Assembly (NCBI RefSeq): GCF_005887555.1
Contig: NZ_VCIA01000001.1
Span: 1,488,001-1,552,000, forward strand
Source: Lentibacillus cibarius
Lineage (GTDB): Bacteria; Bacillota; Bacilli; Bacillales; Amphibacillaceae
DNA: 64,000 bases
Direction of reading: 5' to 3'
In this document: positions 35,261 to 44,604 of the stretch, one piece after another
How the letters are laid out: the number at the start of each line of letters is the position of its first letter
Position numbering within the stretch: position 1 is the first letter of the stretch
Program-made: the position numbers and the translations under genes
Notes under the pieces: model-generated
What the model saw: only the letters and a program-made list of their open reading frames with translations
The model's database searches: none
Told to the model about the DNA's origin: nothing

Positions 35261-35540
35261 CTACGGATAGTGACAACTACCGGAAAAGACACTAAAAGCC
35301 CTGCAGAGCTTTCTCTCTACAGAGCATTTCATTCTTTCTAAGAAGCATGAGAACCGTCCCCATGCTTCCACGAGTAACTCATACGCTTTCACGTCAAAAT
35401 TGTTAAGCCTAAAAAAGGCTGGCAAGATTCTGCAGTTTTTATTGCATTCTTTATTATTTTTTACTTGAAAATACATTACATTTCAGCTGAAGTGCAAGAG
35501 GTTAACCCCCTAAATAATGAACCTTTATGTATTTAAAAAT

Positions 35541-35580
35541 AGAAGAGAATCAGCTGATTTGGTCAACTGATTCTACTCTT
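35541..35580 (-). terminator. Terminator of the lipoprotein gene
   Basis: Leftward, AGAATCAGTTGA pairs with TCAGCTGATTCT around CCAAA and is followed by CTTCTATTTTT. It begins within the last codons of the lipoprotein gene. Confidence 0.65.
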
Positions 35581-35974
35581 CTACTACAAAATCACCCTTA
35601 ACGGTTTGATCTTTATACTTTACTTCTAATTGATAAGCGCCCGGTCCAAGCTGTTCAAAGATGCTGCCATCAAGCCCATTCATAATTTGATTAGATTCAG
35701 GATTCGTGGGAAGCGAGCTACTTGTAACCTTCTCCCACTCGCTTTTATCTGGATTCATAATATTTAACTGAACATCCACCTGCTCTACACCTAAGTTTGA
35801 TTCAGTTTCAACTAGGAAATTTACTTTCTCTCCTAATTCAAACACATTTATCGCCTCTAGCTCATTTTCACCAACGATTTCTCCAAAGACAATTCCAGCC
35901 GTTTTTTCTTCATTTGAACTAGAGCAAGCAGTCATAGTAAATATAAGTATGAGTAAAACTATTAACCTTTTCAT
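35573..35974 (-). CDS. Secreted lipoprotein of unknown function
   Basis: The 133-residue protein has a type II signal peptide (MKRLIVLLILIFTMTACSSS, lipid-anchor Cys17). The mature part looks like one beta-sandwich: VFELGEKVNFLVETESN in the middle and GPGAYQLEVKYKDQTVKGD at the end. This suggests an Ig-like or intracellular-proteinase-inhibitor-like fold, but I see no catalytic motif. It follows the large acidic surface protein on the same strand and has its own terminator. The family is not firmly recognised. Confidence 0.65.
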   Translation of the reverse strand: MKRLIVLLILIFTMTACSSSNEEKTAGIVFGEIVGENELEAINVFELGEKVNFLVETESNLGVEQVDVQLNIMNPDKSEWEKVTSSSLPTNPESNQIMNGLDGSIFEQLGPGAYQLEVKYKDQTVKGDFVVEE

Positions 35975-35993
35975 CTATGTTTCTCCTTACTTA

Positions 35994-36030
35994 GTAAAAA
36001 AGAGTGAGCGCTAGGCCCACTCTTTTTTTA
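35994..36030 (-). terminator. Terminator of the 835-residue surface protein gene
   Basis: AAAAAAGAGTG pairs with CACTCTTTTTT about a GC-rich loop (35994-36030). The T run on the leftward side makes a standard intrinsic terminator just below the stop codon. Confidence 0.75.
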
Positions 36031-36037
36031 AAATAAA

Positions 36038-38545
36038 TTACTCTGCATCGTAAACGTCAACAGTTACTTCTTCTTCGGTATCTATATTAACGCTGAATGC
36101 ATCAACATGGTTAGAATCACCGTAAGAGAAATAGTTATTATTAGTAAAGTCGATTGTTAGTTCTTCTTGACCTTCATCATAACCATATACATAAACACTC
36201 ACTGTACTTGTTCCATTAAATGCTACACCAGCTTCGTCTTCTGTACCATAAGTAGCATTAGTTACTGATAGTGGTTCACCACCTAAAGTAACTTTAAATT
36301 GATCAGCTAAATCACCTGTTTCTGATACCTCTTCAGTAAATGTTAGATCAATTTTATCAACATTATCATCACCAGCAGCTGTATGAGTCGCACTTACACT
36401 TGAATTAACAGTAGTAGTAATTCGAAGATCATCTACTGCTATTTCTTTACCACCATTAAGTGTTACTTTTTCAATTGTAAGGGTAGCACTGCCACCAACA
36501 ACTTCTAATACATCCTCATCGCTTTGAAGTGTGAAGGAAGTAGCACCCCCATCGTTAGCAACACTTTTATTGTTTGATATTACATCAAAAGATTGAATGT
36601 TGTCTTTGACCTCACCGTCTTGAGTAACTTCAATGATTTCTTTAATCTTAGTAAAGAGATCATCTTGACTATTAAGTTCTAAGTCACTTTGTGTTTGGCT
36701 AACTTCAAACGGAGCTTCAGTGTTAGCGACTTCGATAGTTTCTGTAGCTACTACAAGGGAACCAACTGTAGCTTCAAGAGTGTACGTACCAGTTTTAGTG
36801 ATGTCTATGTTGCTTCCTTCACCTACAGTCACAGAAGCACTACCTGAAACCTTACTTCCAACTTGATTACCATCTTCGTCATAAAGCTTCCAATCAGCCT
36901 CAGTAGCTCCAGCAACTTTTACACCATTTTTATCCACAGGGAATACTTTTACAGTCGTTTCATGGTTTGTAGTGTTTTTATCGTTATCATCATTTGCATA
37001 AAGGTCAAGTTCTTGTACACCTTCTAAACTATAACCAGTAATTGTTCCAGCTTCTACAACATTTACTTCGAAAGATTTAGAAATAGAGCCATCATCGTTA
37101 GAAACTGTAACCGTAGAAGTACCGAACTCTCCATCAACCGCATTAAGTGTAATGTCTTCAGTGCCTGAAGTTGTAGTTATCTCAGAAGAGCCGCTTGCAA
37201 GTTCGATGGAGTCTCCAGCTACTTCAACTGTAAGGGGCTCACTTCCAGAGAAGTCATCATCATACTGGTCTTGAAGCTGTACAGTTACATCAGCACTACC
37301 ATCAACGGCTGAGTTAAGTGTTAGTGATCCATCTTCTAAGTTATTGTGGTCGAAAGCTAGTCCAGCAAATTCTGCTGCAGCGACTACTTCGATAGTTACA
37401 ATTTCAGATACATCGCCATTCGTTACTCTAACATCCGCAGTACCTTCTGCACGTGGTGTTAATTGACCACTAGTTTCATCCACAATAAGGACGCTTGGAG
37501 TAAGAGATTCGTAAGTAACGTTACTGTTAGAAGCCTTTTCTCCATATTGGTCAAAGAATTGAACATCTAGTTCTTGGCTACTATCCCCAATTGCGATATC
37601 GTGATCTACTTCAAAATCTTCAGCTCCCCAATCAGCAACATTTCCAACATTATAAGCTGAAAATTCTGTTGCTTCACTTGCGTTTGCCGTAACTGTAAAG
37701 CGATCACTAGTTACTTCACCTGCTGAAATCGTTACAAATGCAGTATCACCATTATTAGGTAATTTGATTGTACCATTTGCAACAGTACCTGTAGTAGTAT
37801 TAATGGTTGGTTCTGTTACTTCAGTAACATCTAGACCAGTAGTAGTCGTAATTGTATAATCAATTTCTGTAGCTTGACCAGGTTTGATTACTTGGTCTTG
37901 AACAGAAATTTCAGCAATATCACCTACTAAGTAATCGAAAGAGTCTGTAAGAGTTTCTTCACCAGCATTGATTGTTACATCATAAGTAGTTTCATCAGTA
38001 AGTTCATTGTAAAGATTAAGTGTTGCGGATTGACCATCTTCAGCTAACTCTACAGAGCTAACGAATTCACGGTCTCCATTGCCAGCAGCAACAGTTACGT
38101 CATTGCGATCAAAGTCTGCTACTTCGCCGTCAAATGTTACTTCAACACTTGTAGGGGTAATCGCACTTACACTTTCAACCTGCAATTCTGAAGTTGGTAG
38201 TTCATTGCCTTGTTCAATAAATTCATTAATGTTTTTCGCACCAGATGCTGACATTTTATCTGCAAGTGCATTATAGTCAACATTTTTGTTATTTACCTCA
38301 ACTGATGTTGGCAACTTTTTAAAATTACCCTCATCATTGAAGTATGTACTGTAATCAGAATGTGATGAACCTATTGATTTAATATTTGCAAGCTCAGAAT
38401 TAGAAATGGCTTCTAATTCATCAAAGTGAACATCACCATAACTGACGTCTGCAGCATTTGCAAAGGCTGGCACAGAAACCGCAGAAACTGATAGCGCAGC
38501 AGCTAGTGCTCCCGTTGATAAAACCTTGTATGGGACTTTACTCAT
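36038..38545 (-). CDS. Large acidic secreted surface protein with Ig-like repeats
   Basis: The 835-residue protein has a signal peptide ending near AFA-NAADV (about residue 29). Strongly acidic beta-rich repeats follow, such as ITPTSVEVTFDGEVADFD, VDETSGQLTPRAEGTADVRV and VDLQDQYDDDF-like stretches, typical of bacterial Ig-like (BIG2/invasin-type) domains in S-layer proteins. No SLH domain is evident, so anchoring may rely on the neighbouring SLH protein or on the first 100 residues. ACAGGAGG lies before the ATG. The acidity suggests an extracellular, salt-adapted protein. Confidence 0.75.
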   Translation of the reverse strand: MSKVPYKVLSTGALAAALSVSAVSVPAFANAADVSYGDVHFDELEAISNSELANIKSIGSSHSDYSTYFNDEGNFKKLPTSVEVNNKNVDYNALADKMSASGAKNINEFIEQGNELPTSELQVESVSAITPTSVEVTFDGEVADFDRNDVTVAAGNGDREFVSSVELAEDGQSATLNLYNELTDETTYDVTINAGEETLTDSFDYLVGDIAEISVQDQVIKPGQATEIDYTITTTTGLDVTEVTEPTINTTTGTVANGTIKLPNNGDTAFVTISAGEVTSDRFTVTANASEATEFSAYNVGNVADWGAEDFEVDHDIAIGDSSQELDVQFFDQYGEKASNSNVTYESLTPSVLIVDETSGQLTPRAEGTADVRVTNGDVSEIVTIEVVAAAEFAGLAFDHNNLEDGSLTLNSAVDGSADVTVQLQDQYDDDFSGSEPLTVEVAGDSIELASGSSEITTTSGTEDITLNAVDGEFGTSTVTVSNDDGSISKSFEVNVVEAGTITGYSLEGVQELDLYANDDNDKNTTNHETTVKVFPVDKNGVKVAGATEADWKLYDEDGNQVGSKVSGSASVTVGEGSNIDITKTGTYTLEATVGSLVVATETIEVANTEAPFEVSQTQSDLELNSQDDLFTKIKEIIEVTQDGEVKDNIQSFDVISNNKSVANDGGATSFTLQSDEDVLEVVGGSATLTIEKVTLNGGKEIAVDDLRITTTVNSSVSATHTAAGDDNVDKIDLTFTEEVSETGDLADQFKVTLGGEPLSVTNATYGTEDEAGVAFNGTSTVSVYVYGYDEGQEELTIDFTNNNYFSYGDSNHVDAFSVNIDTEEEVTVDVYDAE

Positions 38546-38585
38546 GATTTTGCCTCCTGTAATTTAGGATTTTAGATGCCCCCCT

Positions 38586-38622
38586 CTAGTAATCCTGAGT
38601 TCTAAGAAAACAAGATTACTAG
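38586..38622 (-). promoter_or_regulatory. Hairpin between the two surface-protein genes
   Basis: CTAGTAATC (38586-38594) and GATTACTAG (38614-38622) form a perfect 9-bp stem with a 19-base loop. No T run follows leftward, so it is not a standard terminator. It could stabilise mRNA ends or lower read-through between the two genes. Confidence 0.4.
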
Positions 38623-38640
38623 CAGGGTGCAAATTATTTG

Positions 38641-41600
38641 TTATTCTACGATTACTTCTGCATTTTCCAATACTTCTTGACTATAAACATTGCTATCAAT
38701 TTCATTGTTGGTAAATGCATTATCTCCATTGAAACTTAAAGCAACTTGATCGCCATCTTCTGTTTCAAGATATACCGTTGATTCAGAAGTTGCATCTTCA
38801 TTTATTTTTTGTGCATTATCCAATGTTATTGCAACTGTGTAGTATCCAGTGTTGATTGGGTCCACTACACTTGCACCAAGATCACTTACTGTAGTCACAC
38901 CATCATCCTCATTTACAGTCACTACAAATTCAACATCCGTAGTTGTTTCACCGTCACTTACTTCGACAGTGAGTGTTGTTTCACCAGCTTCTTCAGCTGT
39001 CAGTTCTAGTTCACCGTCAACTACTTCAGCAGAAACAGTTGAGCCGGCTCCTTCTACTGATTCAACAGTCAATTCGTCACCGTCTTCATCAGTTGCAAGG
39101 TCGCTGCCTGAAAGTGTTAGTGATCCATCAAGATTCAGCTCTTGATCTTCAGCATCTGCTTCAGGTGCATTGTTAGCCTCTTCTTCATAATCTTCTGGAT
39201 CCTCAGCATCTTCAACCTTAAGCTGTAGCGCTTCAGCAAAGCGGCTGTTCTTTCCAGTCAATGTTAGGCTAACTTCATCGCCTGCATCGATGTCGCGCAA
39301 TGATTCAACAGACCAATCGTCTTTGTCATCGTCAGTTGCATCATATACTGCATCAGATGATTGAAGTTCATAAACAGTGCTGTCACCGAAGAACTCAATT
39401 TCACGAGCTCCGACACGAACGTCTTTAACGATCATATCTTCAAGTACAGGTTTTTGATCGTCTGATTTACCAGTAACAACTGTTCCAGCATCGTTAACCT
39501 CTAGTGTATAGAATTCTCCTTCTTCGACATCAAGGTCAGAATCATCTACATCATAGGTTACTTTCTCACCTTCAACTAGAGCGTCAATGCGTACAACATC
39601 GCCATCTTGTACAGCAACGTCAGTAATTAATGCAACAACGTCATTTTCATCAGCAACGACATTTTCGTAGGAGACGATTTGTGTAATATCTCCATCTTCA
39701 TCATAGTAGATAACTGCATTGCCTTTGTTGATGTCGATTCCGTTCTCTTTTAGGTCGCCCCAAGTAGCTACATCAACATCATCTGTATCAGGGTCTTTTA
39801 AGTCATCTGCATCAGAAAGGTCATATACGAGTGTATTGTTATTGATGCGCTGACCATTTGCAAAGTCATCATCTTCATCGATATCTTCATCAAGTAATTC
39901 AGAGTTTAGGTTGAATTCTAACTCGTCAACATTACCGTCATCGTCTTCGATTACGTTAAGAATATTTCTGACTTGACCGTCGCCATGGTCTTTAATGTAG
40001 TCAATAACATTTACAACTTCTCCAATGACTTCATCATTGTCATCTACTGCAACGATAGATACGATGTTATCTCTTTCTTTAGTTACTACATTACCATCTT
40101 CATCAGCAAATTCGAAGTCATCAATTTCTACGTCAGTTCCTGGGAAATCTTTATCTATTTCATACTCAGTTTCTGAGTCATTTCCGTTTTCACCTTTAAG
40201 AACTGTGATTTGATCTAATTGACTAAGACCAAAGTCGTAAAGTTTGTTGTTACCGTCTTTGTTTACGCCTTCGATTTCAAAACGTGGGTTATCTAGATTA
40301 TCGAAGTAGCCTTCAACGCCATCTTGCAAGTATAGATAGTTATCGTTAGTGTCAATACCTTCACGATCACCTTTAACGTATACTGCCTCGCCTCTCTGGT
40401 TTAGGTATACTGTTACATCTCCACCTGCCTGAAGTTCAAGCGCTTCATCTTCATCTAATGTTTCAAAGTCCCCATCATCTAGATATCTTGTAACTATATT
40501 GCTATTGATAGGTTCATAGTAGAATTTCTCTCCATCAATTTCAAAGCTGTCTTCAAATACATTTTCGATTTCACCAGACAATGTATTGTTGTATACAACA
40601 GCCAAACCGTCATCATGAGCATCTTCATTGAAGAAGATTAGATCGCCTTTTTCAATGTCATCAATGGAAATTTGTTTACCGTCTTTTACGATAACATAAT
40701 CTTCAAGGTCAAGCTCATTATCATCCGCACCGATAGCAATGTCGCCGTCAACTTCGTCTACTAAGACAGGGTCTGCAGCTAAGTCATACGCATAAACACG
40801 CGCTACATCGCCATTATCGTCAAAGATGAGTTTTGCGTAGTCATATTTGTTACCTTCCAAATCTTCAACTTCATCATGACCTTTTTTAGTTACTTCGTCA
40901 TTTTTAGAACCAGCTTCATTGTTAACGAAGAACTGAACATCATCTGCAAGGTCATAATCAATTTCTTCATCGATTGTCTCTACTTCATCTTTATCAGTTA
41001 CTTCGATAGCATCATAGACTACTTCTTCATGAGTGATTAGGTTGAAGTCTGTAATGTTATCATCTTCATCATACCAGACAGCAATTTCTTGACCCAATGC
41101 TTCTTGGAAGTTGAAGTCGCTATCTTCTGGTACGTCTAATGTAACGGATTTTTCCCGATTATTATCATCGACATAAGAAATAGTGGCTTTACGATCTTCA
41201 GAATCAACGTCTGTTACACGTGCATCGTCATCATCATCTAAGAATTCTTCACGGACGAATGTCGTTTCAAGATCACCAATTTGCATTGTATATTGAACTA
41301 AACGCTCAATTTCATCTTTAGCATTTTCATTCGTGTTGTCATAAAGCAAGATTTCAGCAGACTTGCCATTAGCTGCAAGTTCGACACTTTCAACACCTAC
41401 ACGCTCAAGGCTAGCAGTTTTGTAAATGCTGATGTCAGCCTTATCAATAGAACTCATTGGTTTGTTAAAATCAACAGATAGCACGTGACCATCATCCGTA
41501 AGCGCACTTACATCTGTAATTGCTTGCTTAGCAGAATCCGGGTTCAGCGCACCATGAAGCATGGTTGCGAATGCACCACGAGAGATTTCTTCTTTTGGAC

Positions 41601-42165
41601 GGAAATCATCCGTTGCAACTGTTAGGCCAAGATTAGCCAATACTTGTACGTTGGCTTCATGGGATGGACTAACGTTGTCTAAGTTAATGTCTACATCCTC
41701 ACCATCATCGTACTCGTCAAGGCCAAGTCCGCTTACAAGTACGGAAGCCATTTGTTCACGAGTGATGTCTGCACTCGGATTGAATTCGCCATTGTTACCA
41801 ACAAAAGCGCCTGCTTCTGTTACGGCAGCAATTTGTTCAGCGTACAGGCTGTCTGCATCAACGTCGTCATATACGGACAGTACACTGTCAACGTCAGCTG
41901 GTGTATCAAGTTCCAGCGCATTAGCAAGCATAACGGCTACTTGCTGGCGAGTAACGTTGTCGTAAACGCCGAATGAGCCGTCTTCATAGCCGGCAACGAT
42001 GCCTTGCTCTGCTAGGGCCATAATCCCTTCGTAGTGTGAGTCACCTTCCTGAACGTCAGTAAAAGATACTGAATCTGCTGATACAGCAGGTGCAACTACT
42101 GCTACTGCAGCTGTTGCCGCCAAAGATGACGCAGCAAACTTGCGATAATTTTTCTGGTCTGCCAT
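38641..42165 (-). CDS. S-layer protein with N-terminal SLH domains
   Basis: The 1174-residue protein has a signal peptide cut near AVSA-DS (residue 30). Three SLH-type segments follow in residues 33-205: FTDVQEGDSHYEGIMALAEQ, YDDVDADSLYAEQIAAVTEA, and a weaker one with GAFATMLHGALNP. The rest is exceptionally rich in Asp and Glu. Near residues 1010-1100 is a cadherin-like block (LATDEDGDELTVESVEGAG). GGGAGG precedes the ATG. SLH domains bind pyruvylated ManNAc-containing wall polymer, and TagA and UDP-ManNAc dehydrogenase genes lie immediately upstream. It is probably the main S-layer subunit. Confidence 0.9.
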   Translation of the reverse strand: MADQKNYRKFAASSLAATAAVAVVAPAVSADSVSFTDVQEGDSHYEGIMALAEQGIVAGYEDGSFGVYDNVTRQQVAVMLANALELDTPADVDSVLSVYDDVDADSLYAEQIAAVTEAGAFVGNNGEFNPSADITREQMASVLVSGLGLDEYDDGEDVDINLDNVSPSHEANVQVLANLGLTVATDDFRPKEEISRGAFATMLHGALNPDSAKQAITDVSALTDDGHVLSVDFNKPMSSIDKADISIYKTASLERVGVESVELAANGKSAEILLYDNTNENAKDEIERLVQYTMQIGDLETTFVREEFLDDDDDARVTDVDSEDRKATISYVDDNNREKSVTLDVPEDSDFNFQEALGQEIAVWYDEDDNITDFNLITHEEVVYDAIEVTDKDEVETIDEEIDYDLADDVQFFVNNEAGSKNDEVTKKGHDEVEDLEGNKYDYAKLIFDDNGDVARVYAYDLAADPVLVDEVDGDIAIGADDNELDLEDYVIVKDGKQISIDDIEKGDLIFFNEDAHDDGLAVVYNNTLSGEIENVFEDSFEIDGEKFYYEPINSNIVTRYLDDGDFETLDEDEALELQAGGDVTVYLNQRGEAVYVKGDREGIDTNDNYLYLQDGVEGYFDNLDNPRFEIEGVNKDGNNKLYDFGLSQLDQITVLKGENGNDSETEYEIDKDFPGTDVEIDDFEFADEDGNVVTKERDNIVSIVAVDDNDEVIGEVVNVIDYIKDHGDGQVRNILNVIEDDDGNVDELEFNLNSELLDEDIDEDDDFANGQRINNNTLVYDLSDADDLKDPDTDDVDVATWGDLKENGIDINKGNAVIYYDEDGDITQIVSYENVVADENDVVALITDVAVQDGDVVRIDALVEGEKVTYDVDDSDLDVEEGEFYTLEVNDAGTVVTGKSDDQKPVLEDMIVKDVRVGAREIEFFGDSTVYELQSSDAVYDATDDDKDDWSVESLRDIDAGDEVSLTLTGKNSRFAEALQLKVEDAEDPEDYEEEANNAPEADAEDQELNLDGSLTLSGSDLATDEDGDELTVESVEGAGSTVSAEVVDGELELTAEEAGETTLTVEVSDGETTTDVEFVVTVNEDDGVTTVSDLGASVVDPINTGYYTVAITLDNAQKINEDATSESTVYLETEDGDQVALSFNGDNAFTNNEIDSNVYSQEVLENAEVIVE

Positions 42166-42283
42166 AAAAATTTATCCTCCCTTTAATTGATCACATTATT
42201 AATACTATTTCCCGGATCATATGGAGAAGCATATGTAATACAAGGAAATAGAATTTCACCTAGCAATCTATTGATTCCATTTC

Positions 42284-42312
42284 AGTATAGGCATTTCCGC
42301 GATTTTTGTCAA
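42284..42312 (-). promoter_or_regulatory. Near-consensus sigma-A promoter of the S-layer gene
   Basis: Leftward TTGACA (42312-42307) and TATACT (42289-42284) are separated by exactly 17 bases. This predicts a 5' leader of roughly 110 bases before the S-layer start at 42165. Strong expression is expected for an S-layer gene. I see no other gene in 42166-42593. Confidence 0.75.
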
Positions 42313-42541
42313 CTATATACTAGGACTTTTTTTAGCTGTTTTGTGCCTCTGATCTGCTATGATTATTGCGTTGTATTAACTAGGTCTGACTGTAAGTTTA
42401 CTAGAAATGACCTACTAAATGCAAGCTTGTTTCACGCTTTTCATTATTTACCTTCTCTACCATATTTATTATCCTTTTCCAGCGGTCACGGGCTACTTTA
42501 ACGCTACATTCGTACACTGCCAATCCTTGGGAAGTAGTCAA

Positions 42542-42583
42542 TAAAAAACGAACCACACGATGGGAATATATGTGGTCCGTTCA
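42542..42583 (-). terminator. Terminator of tagA
   Basis: Leftward, GAACGGACCACA pairs with TGTGGTTCGTT around an AT-rich loop and runs straight into TTTTTTATT. It closes the wzy-like/wecC/tagA operon. Confidence 0.8.
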
Positions 42584-42593
42584 TTGGTTATGA

Positions 42594-43319
42594 CTAATTC
42601 TTATTTCGTTTTCGAATGACTTTTAAAAGGAAGGTTGGCAGTACTAACTGCCGTTTCCACCGCCATGGTTCGACAATTAGCCGGTACAGCCACTCCAGGC
42701 CAAGTTTGCGCGTCCAGGCGGGGGCTCGTTTTGTATTGCCGGCGATGACATCGAACGAGCCGCCGACGCCTTGGAATACGGACACGTGCAGGCGGGATTG
42801 GTTTTTCCTGATCCATTCCTCTTGCCTCGGGCTGCCCATCGCTACAAACAGAATGTCTGCCTGTGACTGGTTAATGGTATCAATGATGTATTCGTTGGAT
42901 TCGGTATAGCCATGCAGTACACCGGCGACTTGCAAATTCGGATAGTCCTGGATTAGTTGCGCTTTTGCTGCCTCTGCTACACCCGGTTTGGCACCGTACA
43001 GGAAGATCCGCTTCTCTTGTTTGGCTGCTTCGCGGACGATTTCCATCATTAAATCAATGCCGGTAATCCGGTTGGTGATTTGTCCGCCCTTCAGTTTGGA
43101 GGCAAGCAGCACGCCGACACCATCCGGTATTTGGTAATCGGCTGTGTTGATCAAGTCCCGTAATTCGGGGTTTTGCTCGGCCTTCATGATCTTTTCCGGA
43201 TTGACGGCAACGATAAAGGCTTGCTGTTTTTCCTTGATACGATGGAACAGTTGCCGGATTAAGCTATCATAGGTTTCATTTGATACATCCACGTTCAATA
43301 TGGTTTCTTTGTTCGCCAT
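42594..43319 (-). CDS. tagA: WecG/TagA-family N-acetylmannosaminyltransferase
   Basis: The 241-residue GT26 enzyme has FIVAVNPEKIMKAEQNPELR, IPDGVGVLLASKLKGG, RITGIDLMMEIVREA, RIFLYGAKPGVAEAA and VGGSFDVIAGNTKRAPAW, all typical of TagA/WecG. TagA adds ManNAc to undecaprenyl-diphosphate-GlcNAc, the TagO product, at the start of wall teichoic acid or secondary wall polymer. With a UDP-ManNAc dehydrogenase next door, ManNAcA (the WecG substrate) is also possible. The start lies 7 bases after the dehydrogenase stop. Confidence 0.88.
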   Translation of the reverse strand: MANKETILNVDVSNETYDSLIRQLFHRIKEKQQAFIVAVNPEKIMKAEQNPELRDLINTADYQIPDGVGVLLASKLKGGQITNRITGIDLMMEIVREAAKQEKRIFLYGAKPGVAEAAKAQLIQDYPNLQVAGVLHGYTESNEYIIDTINQSQADILFVAMGSPRQEEWIRKNQSRLHVSVFQGVGGSFDVIAGNTKRAPAWTRKLGLEWLYRLIVEPWRWKRQLVLPTFLLKVIRKRNKN

Positions 43320-43326
43320 TTTCCGT

Positions 43327-44604
43327 TCACCTGTTCTTTGTATCTCCTAAACGGATAAAGTCAAATCCGGCTGCGCGCCATTCCGCTTCAGGGAGACAGT
43401 TTTTCGTATCGAGAACAATCTTATGCTGCATCGCCCTGGCTATTTCTGCCGGGTTATAGGCCTTGAATTCATCATGGTCGGTTAAGATAACGACGATTGC
43501 TGCATCCGCTATAGCTTCGTCAAGGTCGGTCACTTGATGCGGGACGCGGATATCTTGCATATGCGGGTCGTACACTGTATAGTCCATGTGAATCTGATTT
43601 AAGTGTTCCATGATTTTCAGTGACGGGCTTTCCCGCATGTCGTCGACGTTTCCTTTAAACGATAGACCGAGAAGCGCGACCTTAGGCTGGGCGAGCTTAT
43701 ATGTTTCATGAAGGATGTGCCAGATTTTATCCGCTGTGTATACCGGCATATCATCATTTGTACGTCGTGCCAGTGCAATCATTCGGGCGATGTCCGGCTG
43801 CTGTTCGGCCAGGAACCACGGATCAACCGCGATACAGTGGCCGCCGACACCAGGGCCCGGCTGATGAATGTTGACCCGGGGGTGGTAGTTCGCCAAACGG
43901 ATCGCTTCCCACACGTTAATGCCTATCTCCTCACTCAGCTTAGCCAGCTCGTTCGCGAAGGCGATGTTGACATCCCGATACGTATTCTCCATCACTTTCG
44001 CCATTTCGGCGGTGGTGGCGTCTGTCAGGTGGATGTTTCCTTGCACAAATGTTTGATAAATGGCTTTCGTTCGTTTGCCTGATTCTTCATTAACTCCGCC
44101 AACAATCCGGTCATTGGCTTCCAGTTCTTTAAAGATTTTGCCCGGTATCACCCGTTCAGGGGAATGGGCAACGTATAGTTCGCTGCCAATGGACAAGCCT
44201 GTCTCCTCCAGTACCGGCAGCATGACATCTTCTACAGTCCTTGGCGGTACGGTGGATTCCAGCACAACGAGATTGCCCGCTTGGACATACGGCACGATGC
44301 TTTCGGTAGCGGCTTTTACATAATCGAGATTCGCGGTTTTATTGTCCGTAATCGGTGATGGTACGGCAATAATGAACACGTCTGCTTCGACCGGTGCTGT
44401 TGCAAATGTCAGATGGCCACTGTCCACGACTTCGGTAAGTGCTTCCTGGAGCCCCGGTTCCTCGATATGCAATTGTTTATGATTAAGGTTACGGACGACA
44501 TCCGCATTGACGTCCATCCCATGCACTTGAAAACCATGTTTAGCAAATATAATCGATGTTGGCAGACCGATGTATCCTAACCCTATTACACAGATTTTTT
44601 TCAC
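43327..44604 (-). CDS. wecC: UDP-N-acetyl-D-mannosamine dehydrogenase
   Basis: The 425-residue enzyme has the NAD loop VIGLGYIGLPTSIIFAKHG, VPSPITDNKTANLDYV, STVPPRTVEDVMLPVLEE and HSPERVIPGKIFKEL. The active-site cysteine lies in GPGVGGHCIAVDPWFL. The pattern is WecC-like, not Ugd-like, so UDP-ManNAc to UDP-ManNAcA is predicted. The gene overlaps the upstream O-antigen ligase-like gene by 4 bases. No UDP-GlcNAc 2-epimerase (wecB/mnaA) is in this window. Confidence 0.85.
   Translation of the reverse strand: MKKICVIGLGYIGLPTSIIFAKHGFQVHGMDVNADVVRNLNHKQLHIEEPGLQEALTEVVDSGHLTFATAPVEADVFIIAVPSPITDNKTANLDYVKAATESIVPYVQAGNLVVLESTVPPRTVEDVMLPVLEETGLSIGSELYVAHSPERVIPGKIFKELEANDRIVGGVNEESGKRTKAIYQTFVQGNIHLTDATTAEMAKVMENTYRDVNIAFANELAKLSEEIGINVWEAIRLANYHPRVNIHQPGPGVGGHCIAVDPWFLAEQQPDIARMIALARRTNDDMPVYTADKIWHILHETYKLAQPKVALLGLSFKGNVDDMRESPSLKIMEHLNQIHMDYTVYDPHMQDIRVPHQVTDLDEAIADAAIVVILTDHDEFKAYNPAEIARAMQHKIVLDTKNCLPEAEWRAAGFDFIRLGDTKNR

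Noticed and set aside
35261..35476. 71-codon leftward frame
   Set aside because: It translates dispersed GGGGACGGTTCTCATGC-type repeat sequence, is cysteine-rich by chance, and lacks a ribosome site.
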